From Cellulosilyticum sp. (GTDB lineage Bacteria; Bacillota; Clostridia; Lachnospirales; Cellulosilyticaceae), in assembly GCA_017421915.1 (NCBI GenBank), contig JAFOHG010000009.1, positions 1-62,131 of the forward strand: DNA of 62,131 nt. The letters are read 5' to 3'. Shown in pieces: positions 27,751 through 36,296 of this stretch (within the stretch, counting starts at the first letter, position 1; each line of letters begins with the position of its first letter). Both the position numbers and the translations under genes were made by a program. The notes under the pieces were generated by a model, which was not told the DNA's origin, did no database searches, and saw only the letters and a program-made list of their open reading frames with translations.

Positions 27751-27897
27751 TTGAGTCTCTTCTCCATACTATCCCTTAACATTATCTAAAGCCTGTCTTT
27801 CTTCTTCATATGTATATGTTAAACTTAGCTCTTCTAACAACAAAACTTTTTGTTCATTTTATTTCTCTAATAGTTTATCATAACTAAGAAAAAATAA
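27751..27897 (-). pseudogene. Possible decayed gene remnant upstream of the NUDIX gene
   Basis: One minus-strand frame of 49 codons has protein-like composition (YDKLLEK, then NEQKVLLLEELSLTYTYEEE, then RQALDNVKG) but is broken by in-frame stops at 27861-27859 (TAA) and 27771-27769 (TAG). There is no start codon with a ribosome binding site. I do not recognise the family. The rest of the 330-base gap (27710-28038) holds only the nadC terminator. Confidence 0.3.
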
Positions 27898-27975
27898 CTA
27901 TGTTTCTTTATAGCTAGTCTTATTTCTTAATTAACCTTAATACTGAAGCTTTAACCTAGATCTTCTATCTACATA

Positions 27976-28023
27976 AATAAGGTGTAACCTTCTTCATTAA
28001 ACTCAAGAAAGTTACACCTTATT
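27976..28023 (-). terminator. Terminator of the nadABC operon
   Basis: AATAAGGTGTAAC (27976-27988) pairs with GTTACACCTTATT (28011-28023), extended by TTCTT/AAGAA inside the loop. It lies 15 bases past the nadC stop. Confidence 0.8.
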
Positions 28024-28038
28024 GATTTCTTCTTTATT

Positions 28039-28881
28039 TTATTCTTCAATTGCTTGTAGGTGTTTAAGTGAAAAATCTAAAATAGGTGCTGAATGAGTTA
28101 AAGCCCCACAAGATACATAATCCACTCCTATTGCAGCAATCTCTTTTAATCTTGCCTTATTAACATTTCCTGAGCATTCTGTTTCTGCTCTTCCATTAAT
28201 CATGCACACAGCTTCTTTCATAGTATTATTATCCATATTATCTAACATAATAATATCTGCTCCAGCTTCTAGTGCTTCCTCTACCATTTGTAAATTTTCT
28301 ACCTCTACTTCTATTTTTCTTACAAAAGGTGCGTAAGCTTTACAAGCTTCTATAGCTTGTGTAATACCACCAGCTGCTCCAATATGATTATCTTTAATAA
28401 GAACGCCATCTGATAAATTAAAGCGATGGTTTGTTCCTCCCCCTACTTTTACTGCATATTTTTCAAAAATACGCATTCCTGGTGTTGTTTTTCTAGTATC
28501 TAAAAGCCTTGTTTTAGTTCCTTTTAGCTCTTCTACTAATTCATGAGTAAAAGTCGCAATCCCACTCATACGCTGTAAATAATTAAGTGCAGTACGTTCA
28601 GCAGATAATAAAACACGAATATCTCCCTCTAATCTAGCAATCTGCTCACCTTTTACTATAGCATCTCCATCTTTATATTTTGTTTCCATTTTGATACTAC
28701 CCATAAGCTCAAAAGTTCTTTTAAATACATCAAGACCCGCTAAAATCCCAGACTCCTTACATATAAGACGAACTTCTCCTAATTTTTCTTCTTTCATAAC
28801 TGCCATCGTTGTTACATCTTCATATGTAATATCTTCTCTTAACGCTTGTAAAATATGATTATCTACATTTATATTCTTCAT
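28039..28881 (-). CDS. nadC: Nicotinate-nucleotide pyrophosphorylase (carboxylating) NadC
   Basis: About 280 residues. Recognisable quinolinate phosphoribosyltransferase blocks are NYLQRMSGIATFT, LLDTRKTTPGMR, KVGGGTNHRFNLSDGVLIKDNH and EVEVENLQMVEEAL. It converts quinolinate and PRPP to nicotinate mononucleotide. Start is uncertain. The frame extends to ATG 28908, but that sits directly on the AAGGAG. ATG 28896 has 12-base spacing, and ATG 28881 gives the usual N-terminus (MKNINVDNHILQALREDIT). All overlap the end of nadB. Confidence 0.94.
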   Translation of the reverse strand: MKNINVDNHILQALREDITYEDVTTMAVMKEEKLGEVRLICKESGILAGLDVFKRTFELMGSIKMETKYKDGDAIVKGEQIARLEGDIRVLLSAERTALNYLQRMSGIATFTHELVEELKGTKTRLLDTRKTTPGMRIFEKYAVKVGGGTNHRFNLSDGVLIKDNHIGAAGGITQAIEACKAYAPFVRKIEVEVENLQMVEEALEAGADIIMLDNMDNNTMKEAVCMINGRAETECSGNVNKARLKEIAAIGVDYVSCGALTHSAPILDFSLKHLQAIEE

Positions 28882-30199
28882 GACACCACTTTGCATAAAA
28901 ATTTTCATCTCCTTGTTTTATTGCCTGTAATAATAAGTTTTTATTCATGGCTCTTACTTCATCCAATGAATGTTTAAAGATTGCCATTTCACCTGTAAAT
29001 ATAGCCTTTGTATTTTTAACCATTCCACTTCTTAGATATTTTATAATGTCCTCTGCTGCACGCTTTGAAAAAACTAAGGCCTCTAATAAAGAATTGCTCG
29101 CTAAGCGATTTGCACCATGTACACCTGTACAACTTGTTTCCCCTACTGCATATAACCCCTTTACACTTGTCCTACTGTCTAAATCTACCTTAATCCCCCC
29201 CATAAAATAGTGCTGTGCTGGTGTAACAGGTATATCATCTCTTGTTAAGTCGTATCCTTCTTCCATACAGGCTTTATAAATATTAGGAAAACGTTCTTCA
29301 ATATATTTTCTATTTAAATGTTTAACACTTAAATAAACATGGTCTGTATGAAACTTATTCATCTCTTCTCCAATAATATTAGAAACTATATCTCGAGGTA
29401 ATAATTCATCTACAAAACGTTCCTTATGCTCATTTAATAGATAAGCTCCTTCTCCTCTTACTGCTTCTGAGATCAAAAAGCGTTTTCCCTTTTTATGGCT
29501 ATATAGCGTTGTTGGGTGAATTTGAATGTAATGAATATTTTCTACTTCTATATGATGTTTAAGCGCCAATGCAACACTATCTCCTGTAATATGTGAAAAA
29601 TTAGTACTTGCATTAAAAATTCCCCCAATACCTCCTGTAGCTAGTACAACTACCTTAGAAAAAATAGGTTGATAGTTTCCTTTATAATTTACAATAATCC
29701 CATTCACTTCCTGCATAGACTTTATCAACTCTACCATTTCACAGTATTCTACCATTTCAATATTACTTCTTTTCTTTGCTGCTTCTAAAAGTCTAGTTGT
29801 AATCTCTTTTCCCGTTATATCTTCATGATGCAAAATACGATTTGTACTATGTGCAGCTTCTTTTGTATAAATCAGTTCTCCATCTTTTTCATCAAAAGCT
29901 ACTTTATACTGTATGAGCTCATTAATCACTTCTCTCGAAGAAGTAATCATCAATTCTACTGCCTTACGATCATTTTCATATTTTCCTGCTTTTAATGTAT
30001 CTTCTACGTAACTTGGAAAGTCCTCCTTATTTTTTAAAACACATATCCCACCTTGAGCTAAATAAGAATCACTATTTTCTAGTTCATCCTTGGTAATCAT
30101 TAAAATATGCATGTTTTCAGGTAAATGTAATGCACAGAAAAGTCCAGAAACACCCGTTCCTACGATAATGACATCATATTTATCTTTCATCTTATTCAC
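28859..30199 (-). CDS. nadB: L-aspartate oxidase NadB (short form)
   Basis: A 446-residue flavoprotein with FAD-binding VGTGVSGLFCALHL, then SEAVRGEGAYLLN, HYFMGGIKVDLDSRTSVKGL and GANRLASNSLLEALV. It oxidises aspartate to iminoaspartate for NadA. It is shorter than the roughly 540-residue E. coli enzyme because the C-terminal helical domain is cut to about 50 residues; short forms are known in clostridia. It overlaps nadA by 8 bases and nadC by about 23, so translation is probably coupled. Confidence 0.95.
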   Translation of the reverse strand: MNKMKDKYDVIIVGTGVSGLFCALHLPENMHILMITKDELENSDSYLAQGGICVLKNKEDFPSYVEDTLKAGKYENDRKAVELMITSSREVINELIQYKVAFDEKDGELIYTKEAAHSTNRILHHEDITGKEITTRLLEAAKKRSNIEMVEYCEMVELIKSMQEVNGIIVNYKGNYQPIFSKVVVLATGGIGGIFNASTNFSHITGDSVALALKHHIEVENIHYIQIHPTTLYSHKKGKRFLISEAVRGEGAYLLNEHKERFVDELLPRDIVSNIIGEEMNKFHTDHVYLSVKHLNRKYIEERFPNIYKACMEEGYDLTRDDIPVTPAQHYFMGGIKVDLDSRTSVKGLYAVGETSCTGVHGANRLASNSLLEALVFSKRAAEDIIKYLRSGMVKNTKAIFTGEMAIFKHSLDEVRAMNKNLLLQAIKQGDENFYAKWCHEEYKCR

Positions 30200-31148
30200 C
30201 TAACTCGTGCATTTTTATAAGTGCACATTCTGCCTTTCTAGCTATACTCTCCTCTACCTGCATATCTTTAATGACATCACTACAGTCTACTCCATCTTCT
30301 TGCTTCATCTCATCTGCATAAACTAATGCTTCATAGACGTTCTTTAAAGTTATTCGTTTCATGTTAGGACAAATAAATTGCTCACCTACTGAGAAAAACT
30401 GCTTATTAGGATTTTTCTTTCTTAATTCATGAAGCACACCTACCTCAGTACAAATAATAAATTCTAGCTTTGAGCTATTAGTTGCATAATTAATCATTCC
30501 TGCCGTACTACCTATATAATCTGCTTGCTCTGTAATATCCGCTGGACACTCTGGATGAACCAATACTTCAGCTAAAGGATGTCTCTTTCTTTGTTCTTCT
30601 AGTTCTTGTTTTGTAATATTTGTATGTACATGGCAAAATCCATCATTAAATATAAAATGCTTTTCTGGTAATTGTTTTGCTAAGTGTCGTCCTAAATGCT
30701 GATCTGGAATAAAGAAAATATTCTTCTGTTTCAGCTTGCTCACAATATGATATGCATTAGAAGAAGTTACAATAACATCTGCATGTGCCTTAATTTGGGC
30801 ACTTGAATTAATATAGCAGACTACTGCTAAGTCTTCATATTGCGCTTTAACCTCTTCAATTTTTTTAATGTCTATCATATGTGCCATTGGACAATCTGAA
30901 TATTTATTAGGCATTATAATCCTTTTTTGAGGACTTAAAATCTTAGCACTTTCTCCCATAAAAGCTACTCCACAAAAAATAATAAGATTTTCCTCTCTTT
31001 GCTTACATATCTTACTTAAGTAATAAGAATCTCCCACATAATCTGCTATCTCTTGTATCTCATCTTCTACATAATAGTGAGCTACTATAAGAGCATGCTT
31101 TTTTTCCTTTAATTGTTTAATCTTTTGAACTAAATCTTGCTGATCCAT
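30192..31148 (-). CDS. nadA: Quinolinate synthase NadA
   Basis: A 318-residue enzyme with the NadA motifs VAHYYVEDEIQEIADYVGDS, FCGVAFMGESAKIL, HPECPADI and FICPNMKRITLKNVYEAL. The cysteines in the last three are the expected [4Fe-4S] ligands. It condenses iminoaspartate with dihydroxyacetone phosphate. It is the first gene of nadABC, with GAGGCG upstream of the ATG and a good promoter at 31186-31214. No NiaR-type regulator gene is adjacent. Confidence 0.96.
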   Translation of the reverse strand: MDQQDLVQKIKQLKEKKHALIVAHYYVEDEIQEIADYVGDSYYLSKICKQREENLIIFCGVAFMGESAKILSPQKRIIMPNKYSDCPMAHMIDIKKIEEVKAQYEDLAVVCYINSSAQIKAHADVIVTSSNAYHIVSKLKQKNIFFIPDQHLGRHLAKQLPEKHFIFNDGFCHVHTNITKQELEEQRKRHPLAEVLVHPECPADITEQADYIGSTAGMINYATNSSKLEFIICTEVGVLHELRKKNPNKQFFSVGEQFICPNMKRITLKNVYEALVYADEMKQEDGVDCSDVIKDMQVEESIARKAECALIKMHELGE

Positions 31149-31185
31149 ATTTTCGCCTCACTTAATAGTTATAATATTGTTTTTT

Positions 31186-31214
31186 AATATATCATATTTC
31201 TTTACAGTAATCAA
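31186..31214 (-). promoter_or_regulatory. Sigma-A promoter of nadABC
   Basis: Minus-strand TTGATT (31209-31214), a 17-bp spacer and TATATT (31186-31191), about 40 bases before the nadA start. Confidence 0.6.
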
Positions 31215-31240
31215 CACATATGACAAGACATATTGTGACA

Positions 31241-31277
31241 AAAAAATGCCTCAAGACTATAAACTAGTTTTGAGGCA
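31241..31277 (-). terminator. Terminator of metNIQ
   Basis: TGCCTCAA (31247-31254) pairs with TTGAGGCA (31270-31277). On the minus strand the stem is followed by seven T. It lies 29 bases past the metQ stop. Confidence 0.8.
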
Positions 31278-31305
31278 CTTTCTTTTATCTATTTGATTCA
31301 TCAAT

Positions 31306-32154
31306 CTATTTAGTCATACTTACTACTGAGCCTTGATATTTTTCATCAATGAAGTCTGCAATTTCTTTACTTTGTAGTACTTCAACTAAAGCTTTAATAT
31401 CTTCTCTTCCTTCATCCCCTTCACGTACAACTAATATGTTTGCATACGTTTGGGCTGCTGCAGAGTCTGCTTCTTCTTTTGCTAAAGCCTCACTTACCTT
31501 TAAATCACCTTGAAGTGCATAATTTCCATTAATTACAGCAAAATCTACATCTTGTAATGTACGTACAAGTTGAGCAGCATCAATTTCTACAATATCGATA
31601 TCGTATGGATTTTTTATAATATCTTTTTTAGTAGCTGCAAGACCTGCTTCAGGCTTTAATTTAATAAGACCTTGTTCCTCAAGAAGAAGTAAAGCTCTTG
31701 CTTCATTTGTTGTGTCATTTGGAACAGCTATTTTTGCTTTCTTTTTAATATCGGCTAAAGAATCTGATTTCCCTGCATAAATACCAAGTGGCTCATAGTG
31801 AATACCTGCAACAGATACTAAATGTGTCCCATTATTTTTATTAAAATCATCTAAGTAAGGTTGGTGTTGAAAATAGTTAGCATCTAGCTCTTTATTTTCT
31901 AGTGATGTATTTGGAATAACATAATCCGAAAACTCTTTAATTTCTAATTCATATCCCTTTTCTTGTAGTAAAGGCTTAGCTACTTCTAGAATTTCAGCAT
32001 GTGGTGAAGTAGATGCTCCTACTACAATTTTTCCACCTGCTGGCTCACCTTCTGCTGCTGTACTTGTTGTTGTACTTGTTGATGTACTCCCACATCCTGT
32101 TAAAAGTGAAAATGATAAAACAGATACTAAACCTAATGTAAATATTTTTTTCAT
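31306..32154 (-). CDS. metQ: Methionine ABC transporter substrate-binding lipoprotein MetQ
   Basis: A 282-residue NlpA-family lipoprotein. The signal peptide ends at the lipobox LLTGC (Cys ~21). The mature part has IVVGASTSPHAEILEVAKPLL, NYFQHQPYLDDFN, AKIAVPNDTTNEARALLLLE and YANILVVREGDEG, all typical of MetQ. It delivers methionine to MetI. GGAGGGATAG precedes the ATG. It is the last gene of metN-metI-metQ. Confidence 0.96.
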   Translation of the reverse strand: MKKIFTLGLVSVLSFSLLTGCGSTSTSTTTSTAAEGEPAGGKIVVGASTSPHAEILEVAKPLLQEKGYELEIKEFSDYVIPNTSLENKELDANYFQHQPYLDDFNKNNGTHLVSVAGIHYEPLGIYAGKSDSLADIKKKAKIAVPNDTTNEARALLLLEEQGLIKLKPEAGLAATKKDIIKNPYDIDIVEIDAAQLVRTLQDVDFAVINGNYALQGDLKVSEALAKEEADSAAAQTYANILVVREGDEGREDIKALVEVLQSKEIADFIDEKYQGSVVSMTK

Positions 32155-32194
32155 ACTCTATCCCTCCATTAATTTTTATAAATATATTATTTTA

Positions 32195-32854
32195 TTACTT
32201 TCTCTTATCTTGTTTACTTGCAATTTTCATACCTATTCCTTGAAGGACTTGAACAATTACCACAAGTAAAACAACTGTAACAAACATAACATCTGTTTGA
32301 TATCTATTGTAACCATAACGAATAGCGATATCTCCTAATCCCCCTCCGCTAGTAAATCCTGCCATTGCTGAATACCCTAAGATAGTTGTTGATGAAATAG
32401 CTGCACCTACCCAAAGTGAAGGTTTTGTTTCTGGTAACATAACTTTCCAAATAATTTGAAGCGGAGAAGCCCCCATAGATAGTGCTGCTTCTATTACCCC
32501 TTTATCTAATTCTTTAATAGATGACTCTACCATTCTTCCTATAAAAGGTGCTGCTGCCACAACTAATGGTACAATAGTTGCTGTTGAACCTATTGCTGTA
32601 CCCACTATTGCTCTCGTAAGTGGTTGAATAAATACTAGTAAAATAAGAAACGGTACAGAACGTGTAATATTAACAATAATATTTAAGATACTATTTACCC
32701 ACTTGTTTGGTAGTAAACTCTCTTTTTCTGTTACTACTAGCGCAATTCCTAATGGTAACCCTATGACATATGCTAATAATGTAGAAAATAAGGTCATATA
32801 AAGCGTTTCCCCTATTCCTTTTCCTAGCATTTCAAACATTGTACTATCCCACAT
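32195..32854 (-). CDS. metI: Methionine ABC transporter permease MetI
   Basis: A 219-residue permease with five membrane segments and the permease signature ALSMGASPLQIIWKVMLPE near residue 145. The frame opens at ATG 32860, but GAGGAGG is only three bases from it. The ATG at 32854 has better spacing and starts MWDSTMFEMLGKGI. Either way it overlaps the metN end. Confidence 0.95.
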   Translation of the reverse strand: MWDSTMFEMLGKGIGETLYMTLFSTLLAYVIGLPLGIALVVTEKESLLPNKWVNSILNIIVNITRSVPFLILLVFIQPLTRAIVGTAIGSTATIVPLVVAAAPFIGRMVESSIKELDKGVIEAALSMGASPLQIIWKVMLPETKPSLWVGAAISSTTILGYSAMAGFTSGGGLGDIAIRYGYNRYQTDVMFVTVVLLVVIVQVLQGIGMKIASKQDKRK

Positions 32855-33863
32855 AATCATAAACCTCCTCTACTATAAGATTTTTCGCTCTTAAGTTTTG
32901 AATCACTTTTTCTGCTAGTGTATCATCTTCTGGAAGTTGAATAACCATTTGTCCCATTGCCATATCTTCTACTCGCTTCATATCTGCATACATAATATTA
33001 ACAGGTACTTGGCACTCTAAAATCATACTTGAAAGAGCTGGGTCATACGCTGATGAACCATCAAATACAATACGACAACATCTTTTACCCATAAAACTTT
33101 CATCTGGCATGCCATTTGGATAAACAAGTTGCTGACCTACCTTACTTTGTGGATGAGTAAAAACTTCTTTTACTGTCCCTACTTCTGCAATCTTACTATC
33201 TGCAATAATAGCCACATGGCTACAAACCTGTTCTACTACTTTCATTTCATGTGTGATAATCACAATGGTAATACCCAGTTTCTCATTAATTTCTTTTAAT
33301 AAAGCTAAAATAGATTGTGTTGTGCTTGGGTCTAGTGCTGATGTTGCCTCATCACATAAAAGAACTTTAGGGTTAGTTGCTAATGCTCTAGCTATAGCAA
33401 TTCTTTGTTTTTGCCCTCCTGAAAGTTGTGATGGATAAGCATCTAGTTTATCTCCTAAACCAACTAACTCTAAAAGTTCTTTGGCTCTTTGCTTTGCTTC
33501 TATTTTTTTAACTCCTGCAATTTCTAATGGAAAACATACATTTTGCTCAGCTGTACGTTGCATAAGTAGATTAAACTGTTGAAAAATCATACTCATAGAT
33601 TGTCTTGTATTTCTCAATTCCTTAGCTGACAATGCGCCTAAATCCTTTCCATCAAAAATTATTTTTCCTGAGGTTGGTTTCTCTAAATAATTGATACATC
33701 TTACAAGCGTACTTTTCCCTGCCCCGCTCATACCAATTACTCCATAGATTTCACCTTTATAAATTTCTAGGCTAACATTATTTAAAGCATTAAATTCACC
33801 ACGTTCACTAGTATAAGTCTTACTAATATTTTGTAATGCTATAATTGGCTGTCCCTTCTCCAA
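32844..33863 (-). CDS. metN: Methionine ABC transporter ATP-binding protein MetN
   Basis: About 339 residues with Walker A GMSGAGKST, signature LSGGQKQR, Walker B VLLCDEATSALDPSTT and the H-loop ITHEM. A C-terminal NIL domain (~265-340) senses methionine in this family. Start is uncertain: a GTG at 33872 lies directly on the AAAAGGAG, whereas a TTG at 33863 is eight bases away and is preferred. It is the first gene of the operon, under the SAM-I riboswitch. Confidence 0.94.
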   Translation of the reverse strand: MEKGQPIIALQNISKTYTSERGEFNALNNVSLEIYKGEIYGVIGMSGAGKSTLVRCINYLEKPTSGKIIFDGKDLGALSAKELRNTRQSMSMIFQQFNLLMQRTAEQNVCFPLEIAGVKKIEAKQRAKELLELVGLGDKLDAYPSQLSGGQKQRIAIARALATNPKVLLCDEATSALDPSTTQSILALLKEINEKLGITIVIITHEMKVVEQVCSHVAIIADSKIAEVGTVKEVFTHPQSKVGQQLVYPNGMPDESFMGKRCCRIVFDGSSAYDPALSSMILECQVPVNIMYADMKRVEDMAMGQMVIQLPEDDTLAEKVIQNLRAKNLIVEEVYDYVG

Positions 33864-33886
33864 TATGATCACTCCTTTTATATAAA

Positions 33887-33918
33887 TTAAGCCTTCTTAT
33901 CATTAAAGATAAGAAGGC
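33887..33918 (-). terminator. Riboswitch-controlled terminator before metN
   Basis: GCCTTCTTATC (33891-33901) pairs with GATAAGAAGGC (33908-33918), followed on the minus strand by TTAATTT. Part of the stem (CTTATC) repeats the P1 arm of the aptamer, which suits a terminator/anti-terminator switch. Confidence 0.75.
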
Positions 33919-33952
33919 CTGATTAGTTCTTAATCATTATTTCTTATCTTCC

Positions 33953-34044
33953 AGAATCTTACGTTCTGTAGGAATTAGCACCTTGCACATCTATGCTGGT
34001 TGCTGAGGTTTCATTGGGCCTTTCCCTCCACCTCTCTAGATAAG
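33953..34044 (-). ncRNA. SAM-I riboswitch (S-box)
   Basis: Read on the minus strand it shows the S-box core AGAGGTGGAGGGA, GCCCAATGAAACCTCAGCAACC, AAGGTGCTAATTCC and AGAACGTAAGATTCTG. P1 is CTTATCT with AGATAAG (33953-33959 and 34038-34044). SAM binding should end transcription before metNIQ. Confidence 0.97.
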
Positions 34045-34074
34045 TTTTTTATTCGTTACTTATTAATGATTTTT

Positions 34075-34103
34075 AGTATACTTACACTGTTTTTAAAAGT
34101 CAA
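34075..34103 (-). promoter_or_regulatory. Sigma-A promoter of the metNIQ leader
   Basis: Minus-strand TTGACT (34098-34103), a 17-bp spacer and TATACT (34075-34080), about 30 bases upstream of the SAM-I aptamer. Confidence 0.75.
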
Positions 34104-34139
34104 GTACTATTTCTAAACATTTAATATCTTTATATCTAA

Positions 34140-34790
34140 CTACATATTTTTAAAAGCTAATTTTTCTTCAACTAACTTAATAATTGTTTTTGCGTCCTCT
34201 TCATTATTTACAATGTCATACTTATCCATATCTATGATTAATACTTCACTTGCTTTATAGTATGTCATGACCCACTCATCATAACCTTCCCATAATTTTT
34301 GATAATACGCTTTTAAGCTTGCATCTAATTCATAACTTCTACCACGTTTCATGATACGACTTAGAACCGTTTCAAAAGAACCTTTTAAGTACACCATGAG
34401 ATCAGGTGCTTTTTTAGGCACTCCCTCTAACTCTTCTAACATGTTATTGAGCAAACGTTCATAAATCTGAAATTCTAAATCCGATATTCTTCCTAAGTCA
34501 TTATTTATTTTTGCAAAGTACCAATCTTCATAAATACTTCTATCTAATATATTTTTATCATGATACAAAGCTGACTTAATACTACTAAAACGTGTATCTA
34601 AAAAATGTAATTGCAGAAGAAATGGATATCTATATTTCTCAATCTCTTCTTCACTTGCTGTATAAAAAAGAGGTAAAATTGGATTATCATCTACACTCTC
34701 ATAAAATACTTCCGTGTTAAAGTGCTCACCTAAAAGATTTGCCATACTCGTTTTACCTAATCCAATCATACCACCAACTACTATCACCAC
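34140..34790 (-). CDS. Deoxynucleoside kinase (dCK/dGK family)
   Basis: A 216-residue P-loop kinase. Walker A is VGGMIGLGKTS at the N-terminus, the substrate-site motif DRSIYEDWYF is near residue 82, and the lid-type segment RIMKRGRSYE is near 145. The family phosphorylates deoxyadenosine, deoxyguanosine or deoxycytidine in nucleoside salvage; the exact substrate cannot be told from sequence. The start is one of two tandem GTG codons at 34790/34787 with a weak GGTG upstream. A strong promoter lies at 34839-34867. It is not linked to the nucleoside importer. Confidence 0.88.
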   Translation of the reverse strand: MVIVVGGMIGLGKTSMANLLGEHFNTEVFYESVDDNPILPLFYTASEEEIEKYRYPFLLQLHFLDTRFSSIKSALYHDKNILDRSIYEDWYFAKINNDLGRISDLEFQIYERLLNNMLEELEGVPKKAPDLMVYLKGSFETVLSRIMKRGRSYELDASLKAYYQKLWEGYDEWVMTYYKASEVLIIDMDKYDIVNNEEDAKTIIKLVEEKLAFKNM

Positions 34791-34838
34791 AATTCACCGT
34801 TCCTTTCTAGCCTACTATTTACTTATGTCAACTAATTC

Positions 34839-34867
34839 ATGATAATCTTATCTATTAAGCTTGTCAA
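34839..34867 (-). promoter_or_regulatory. Sigma-A promoter of the deoxynucleoside kinase gene
   Basis: Minus-strand TTGACA (34862-34867), a 17-bp spacer and TATCAT (34839-34844). Its -35 box overlaps that of a promoter-like sequence on the other strand. Confidence 0.7.
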
Positions 34868-34889
34868 CTTTTATCCTATCTATTATAAA
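34861..34889 (+). promoter_or_regulatory. Promoter-like sequence facing the unexplained 34.9-35.2 kb region
   Basis: TTGTCA (34861-34866), a 17-bp spacer and TATAAA (34884-34889) on the plus strand. In AT-rich DNA this could be chance, but the spacing is exact and a terminator follows about 290 bases later. Confidence 0.4.
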
Positions 34890-34895
34890 AGGAAT

Positions 34896-35185
34896 CTATG
34901 TCTATTTATAGACTCTCTCTAGAACAGAATTTTTTCTCTATCGAGAGTATTAAAAACACTCTTATTATTCCAATGATATTCTAAAGATTTTAAGTAGCCT
35001 TTGGTAAAGACGGTAAAGTTCTCTTTGGTGAATCTGCAACGGTACGTATTGAGGGGACTTATGCTCTATAAAATCACTCTATAAACGTTATGGAACGTAA
35101 TGGGTATGGCTTATAGATACTCCAAACTATTTGACATAGAGCAAAAAAACTGTGATTAAAAGCTACGCTTTTAATCACAGTTTTT
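34896..35185 (+). ncRNA. Candidate ~290-nt structured RNA, class unknown
   Basis: The 380-base gap between the kinase and lipoprotein genes has no convincing gene. Read on the plus strand it offers a promoter, hairpins, and a terminator at 35145-35185. Visible stems are ACTCTC/GAGAGT (34912-34917 with 34943-34948), ACGTT/AACGT near 35085-35098, GGGTAT/ATACTCC near 35102-35122, and TGCTCTAT/ATAGAGCA (35062-35069 with 35136-35143) enclosing the last two. A 25-codon protein-like frame (34994-35071, including FGKDGKVLFGESATV) is the alternative explanation. It does not match 6S, SRP, tmRNA or RNase P motifs I know. Confidence 0.35.
35145..35185. terminator. Long bidirectional hairpin terminator
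   Basis: AAAAACTGTGATTAAAAGC (35145-35163) and its exact complement (35167-35185) flank the 3-base loop TAC. It contains the stop codon of the minus-strand lipoprotein gene and ends in T on either strand. Confidence 0.85.
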
Positions 35186-36175
35186 ATAACTCCATTCTTG
35201 TAATTTATTAATGTTATTTGCTTCATATACGCTTTCTCTGCGAATATAACCACTTTCTTCATCATAGGTGCAATCATAATAAATCATAGCAGCTCCGGTA
35301 TTATATGATACCATAATATGCGTACGTCCATAATCTTCATAATCTTCATAAACAGTGTACTCTAGACCACCAAATTGAATATAACTTTTTTCAAATAATG
35401 GATAAATTTCTCCATCTTTTCGAAGAATTAATGCCCAATTTTGTCCATCATCTAATAAATACTGTCCATTTTCATCTACTGTTCCTTGACAATAAACTTC
35501 AATACTTTCATTCTTGCCATCTTGATCTATATCTATTTCATAACGATTAAAACAGTTTAATCCTTTTAGATATGTATTGGCATCTTGTTCTGGTACAATT
35601 ACATCTCCATCATCAGATGATTCATCTTCTGTTTCAATCTTTAAATAAGCATTTTCTGTACTACCATCCTTGCCATTTTCTGGTTTAATAATATATTCTG
35701 CTGTCTTTTCTTTATAAGTAACATAAACTCCAATTTGTGCCATGCCTTCTGGCCTATTTGCCTTTAGAAGTAATCCATATCCTTCTGGAGTAGAATCTAC
35801 ACTATACAGTACATCTTTTGTAATATATCTTTCACCTGTATATTCTACAGAACTTACTGTAATTTTAGTTCCATTATATTTAGGTATGATAAGCATATTC
35901 TCATTTGCACTTTTATCATAATCATATTCATCTAATTTATTTAATTGACTGAAATCTTCTTCTTTAGGTGCATTAATAATCACACCTAAGTCAGTCAAAT
36001 TATTATATTGTTCATAAGCATTATTATAAATACTTTCTTCAGGTACAGCAGCTGTCACTACAGGAGCTTTAACTTCTTCTTGTTCTCCATTTTGAGCTTG
36101 GTTGCATCCTACTAAAGATATACTTAGGATTGTGCTTGCAACAAGAAAAGCCGACCATCTCTTATTTTGTTTCAT
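35171..36175 (-). CDS. Lipoprotein of unknown function
   Basis: About 334 residues from the ATG at 36175, which follows AAAGGAG; an in-frame upstream start at 36208 lies before that site. The signal peptide ends in the lipobox SLVGC (Cys ~24), so the protein should be lipid-anchored outside the membrane. The mature part is acidic. Around residues 215-235 it contains DIDQDGKNESIEVYCQG, an Asp-rich loop like those of FG-GAP/VCBS-type repeats, followed by repeated beta strands. I do not recognise a catalytic domain. It is flanked by terminators and is monocistronic. Confidence 0.7.
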   Translation of the reverse strand: MKQNKRWSAFLVASTILSISLVGCNQAQNGEQEEVKAPVVTAAVPEESIYNNAYEQYNNLTDLGVIINAPKEEDFSQLNKLDEYDYDKSANENMLIIPKYNGTKITVSSVEYTGERYITKDVLYSVDSTPEGYGLLLKANRPEGMAQIGVYVTYKEKTAEYIIKPENGKDGSTENAYLKIETEDESSDDGDVIVPEQDANTYLKGLNCFNRYEIDIDQDGKNESIEVYCQGTVDENGQYLLDDGQNWALILRKDGEIYPLFEKSYIQFGGLEYTVYEDYEDYGRTHIMVSYNTGAAMIYYDCTYDEESGYIRRESVYEANNINKLQEWSYKNCD

Positions 36176-36296
36176 TATTTCACTCCTTTCATAAGGTGAC
36201 AAAAACATATAATGCTCTTTCTAGCATATTACCACTAATTCTCTATTTGTTCAACTCTTTATCCTATTATGGCAGTTTTTAGTCAATGGATCAGTA

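Noticed and set aside
35074-35277. 67-codon minus-strand frame at the end of the lipoprotein gene
   Set aside because: It runs through the terminator hairpin and overlaps the lipoprotein in another frame; no ribosome binding site.
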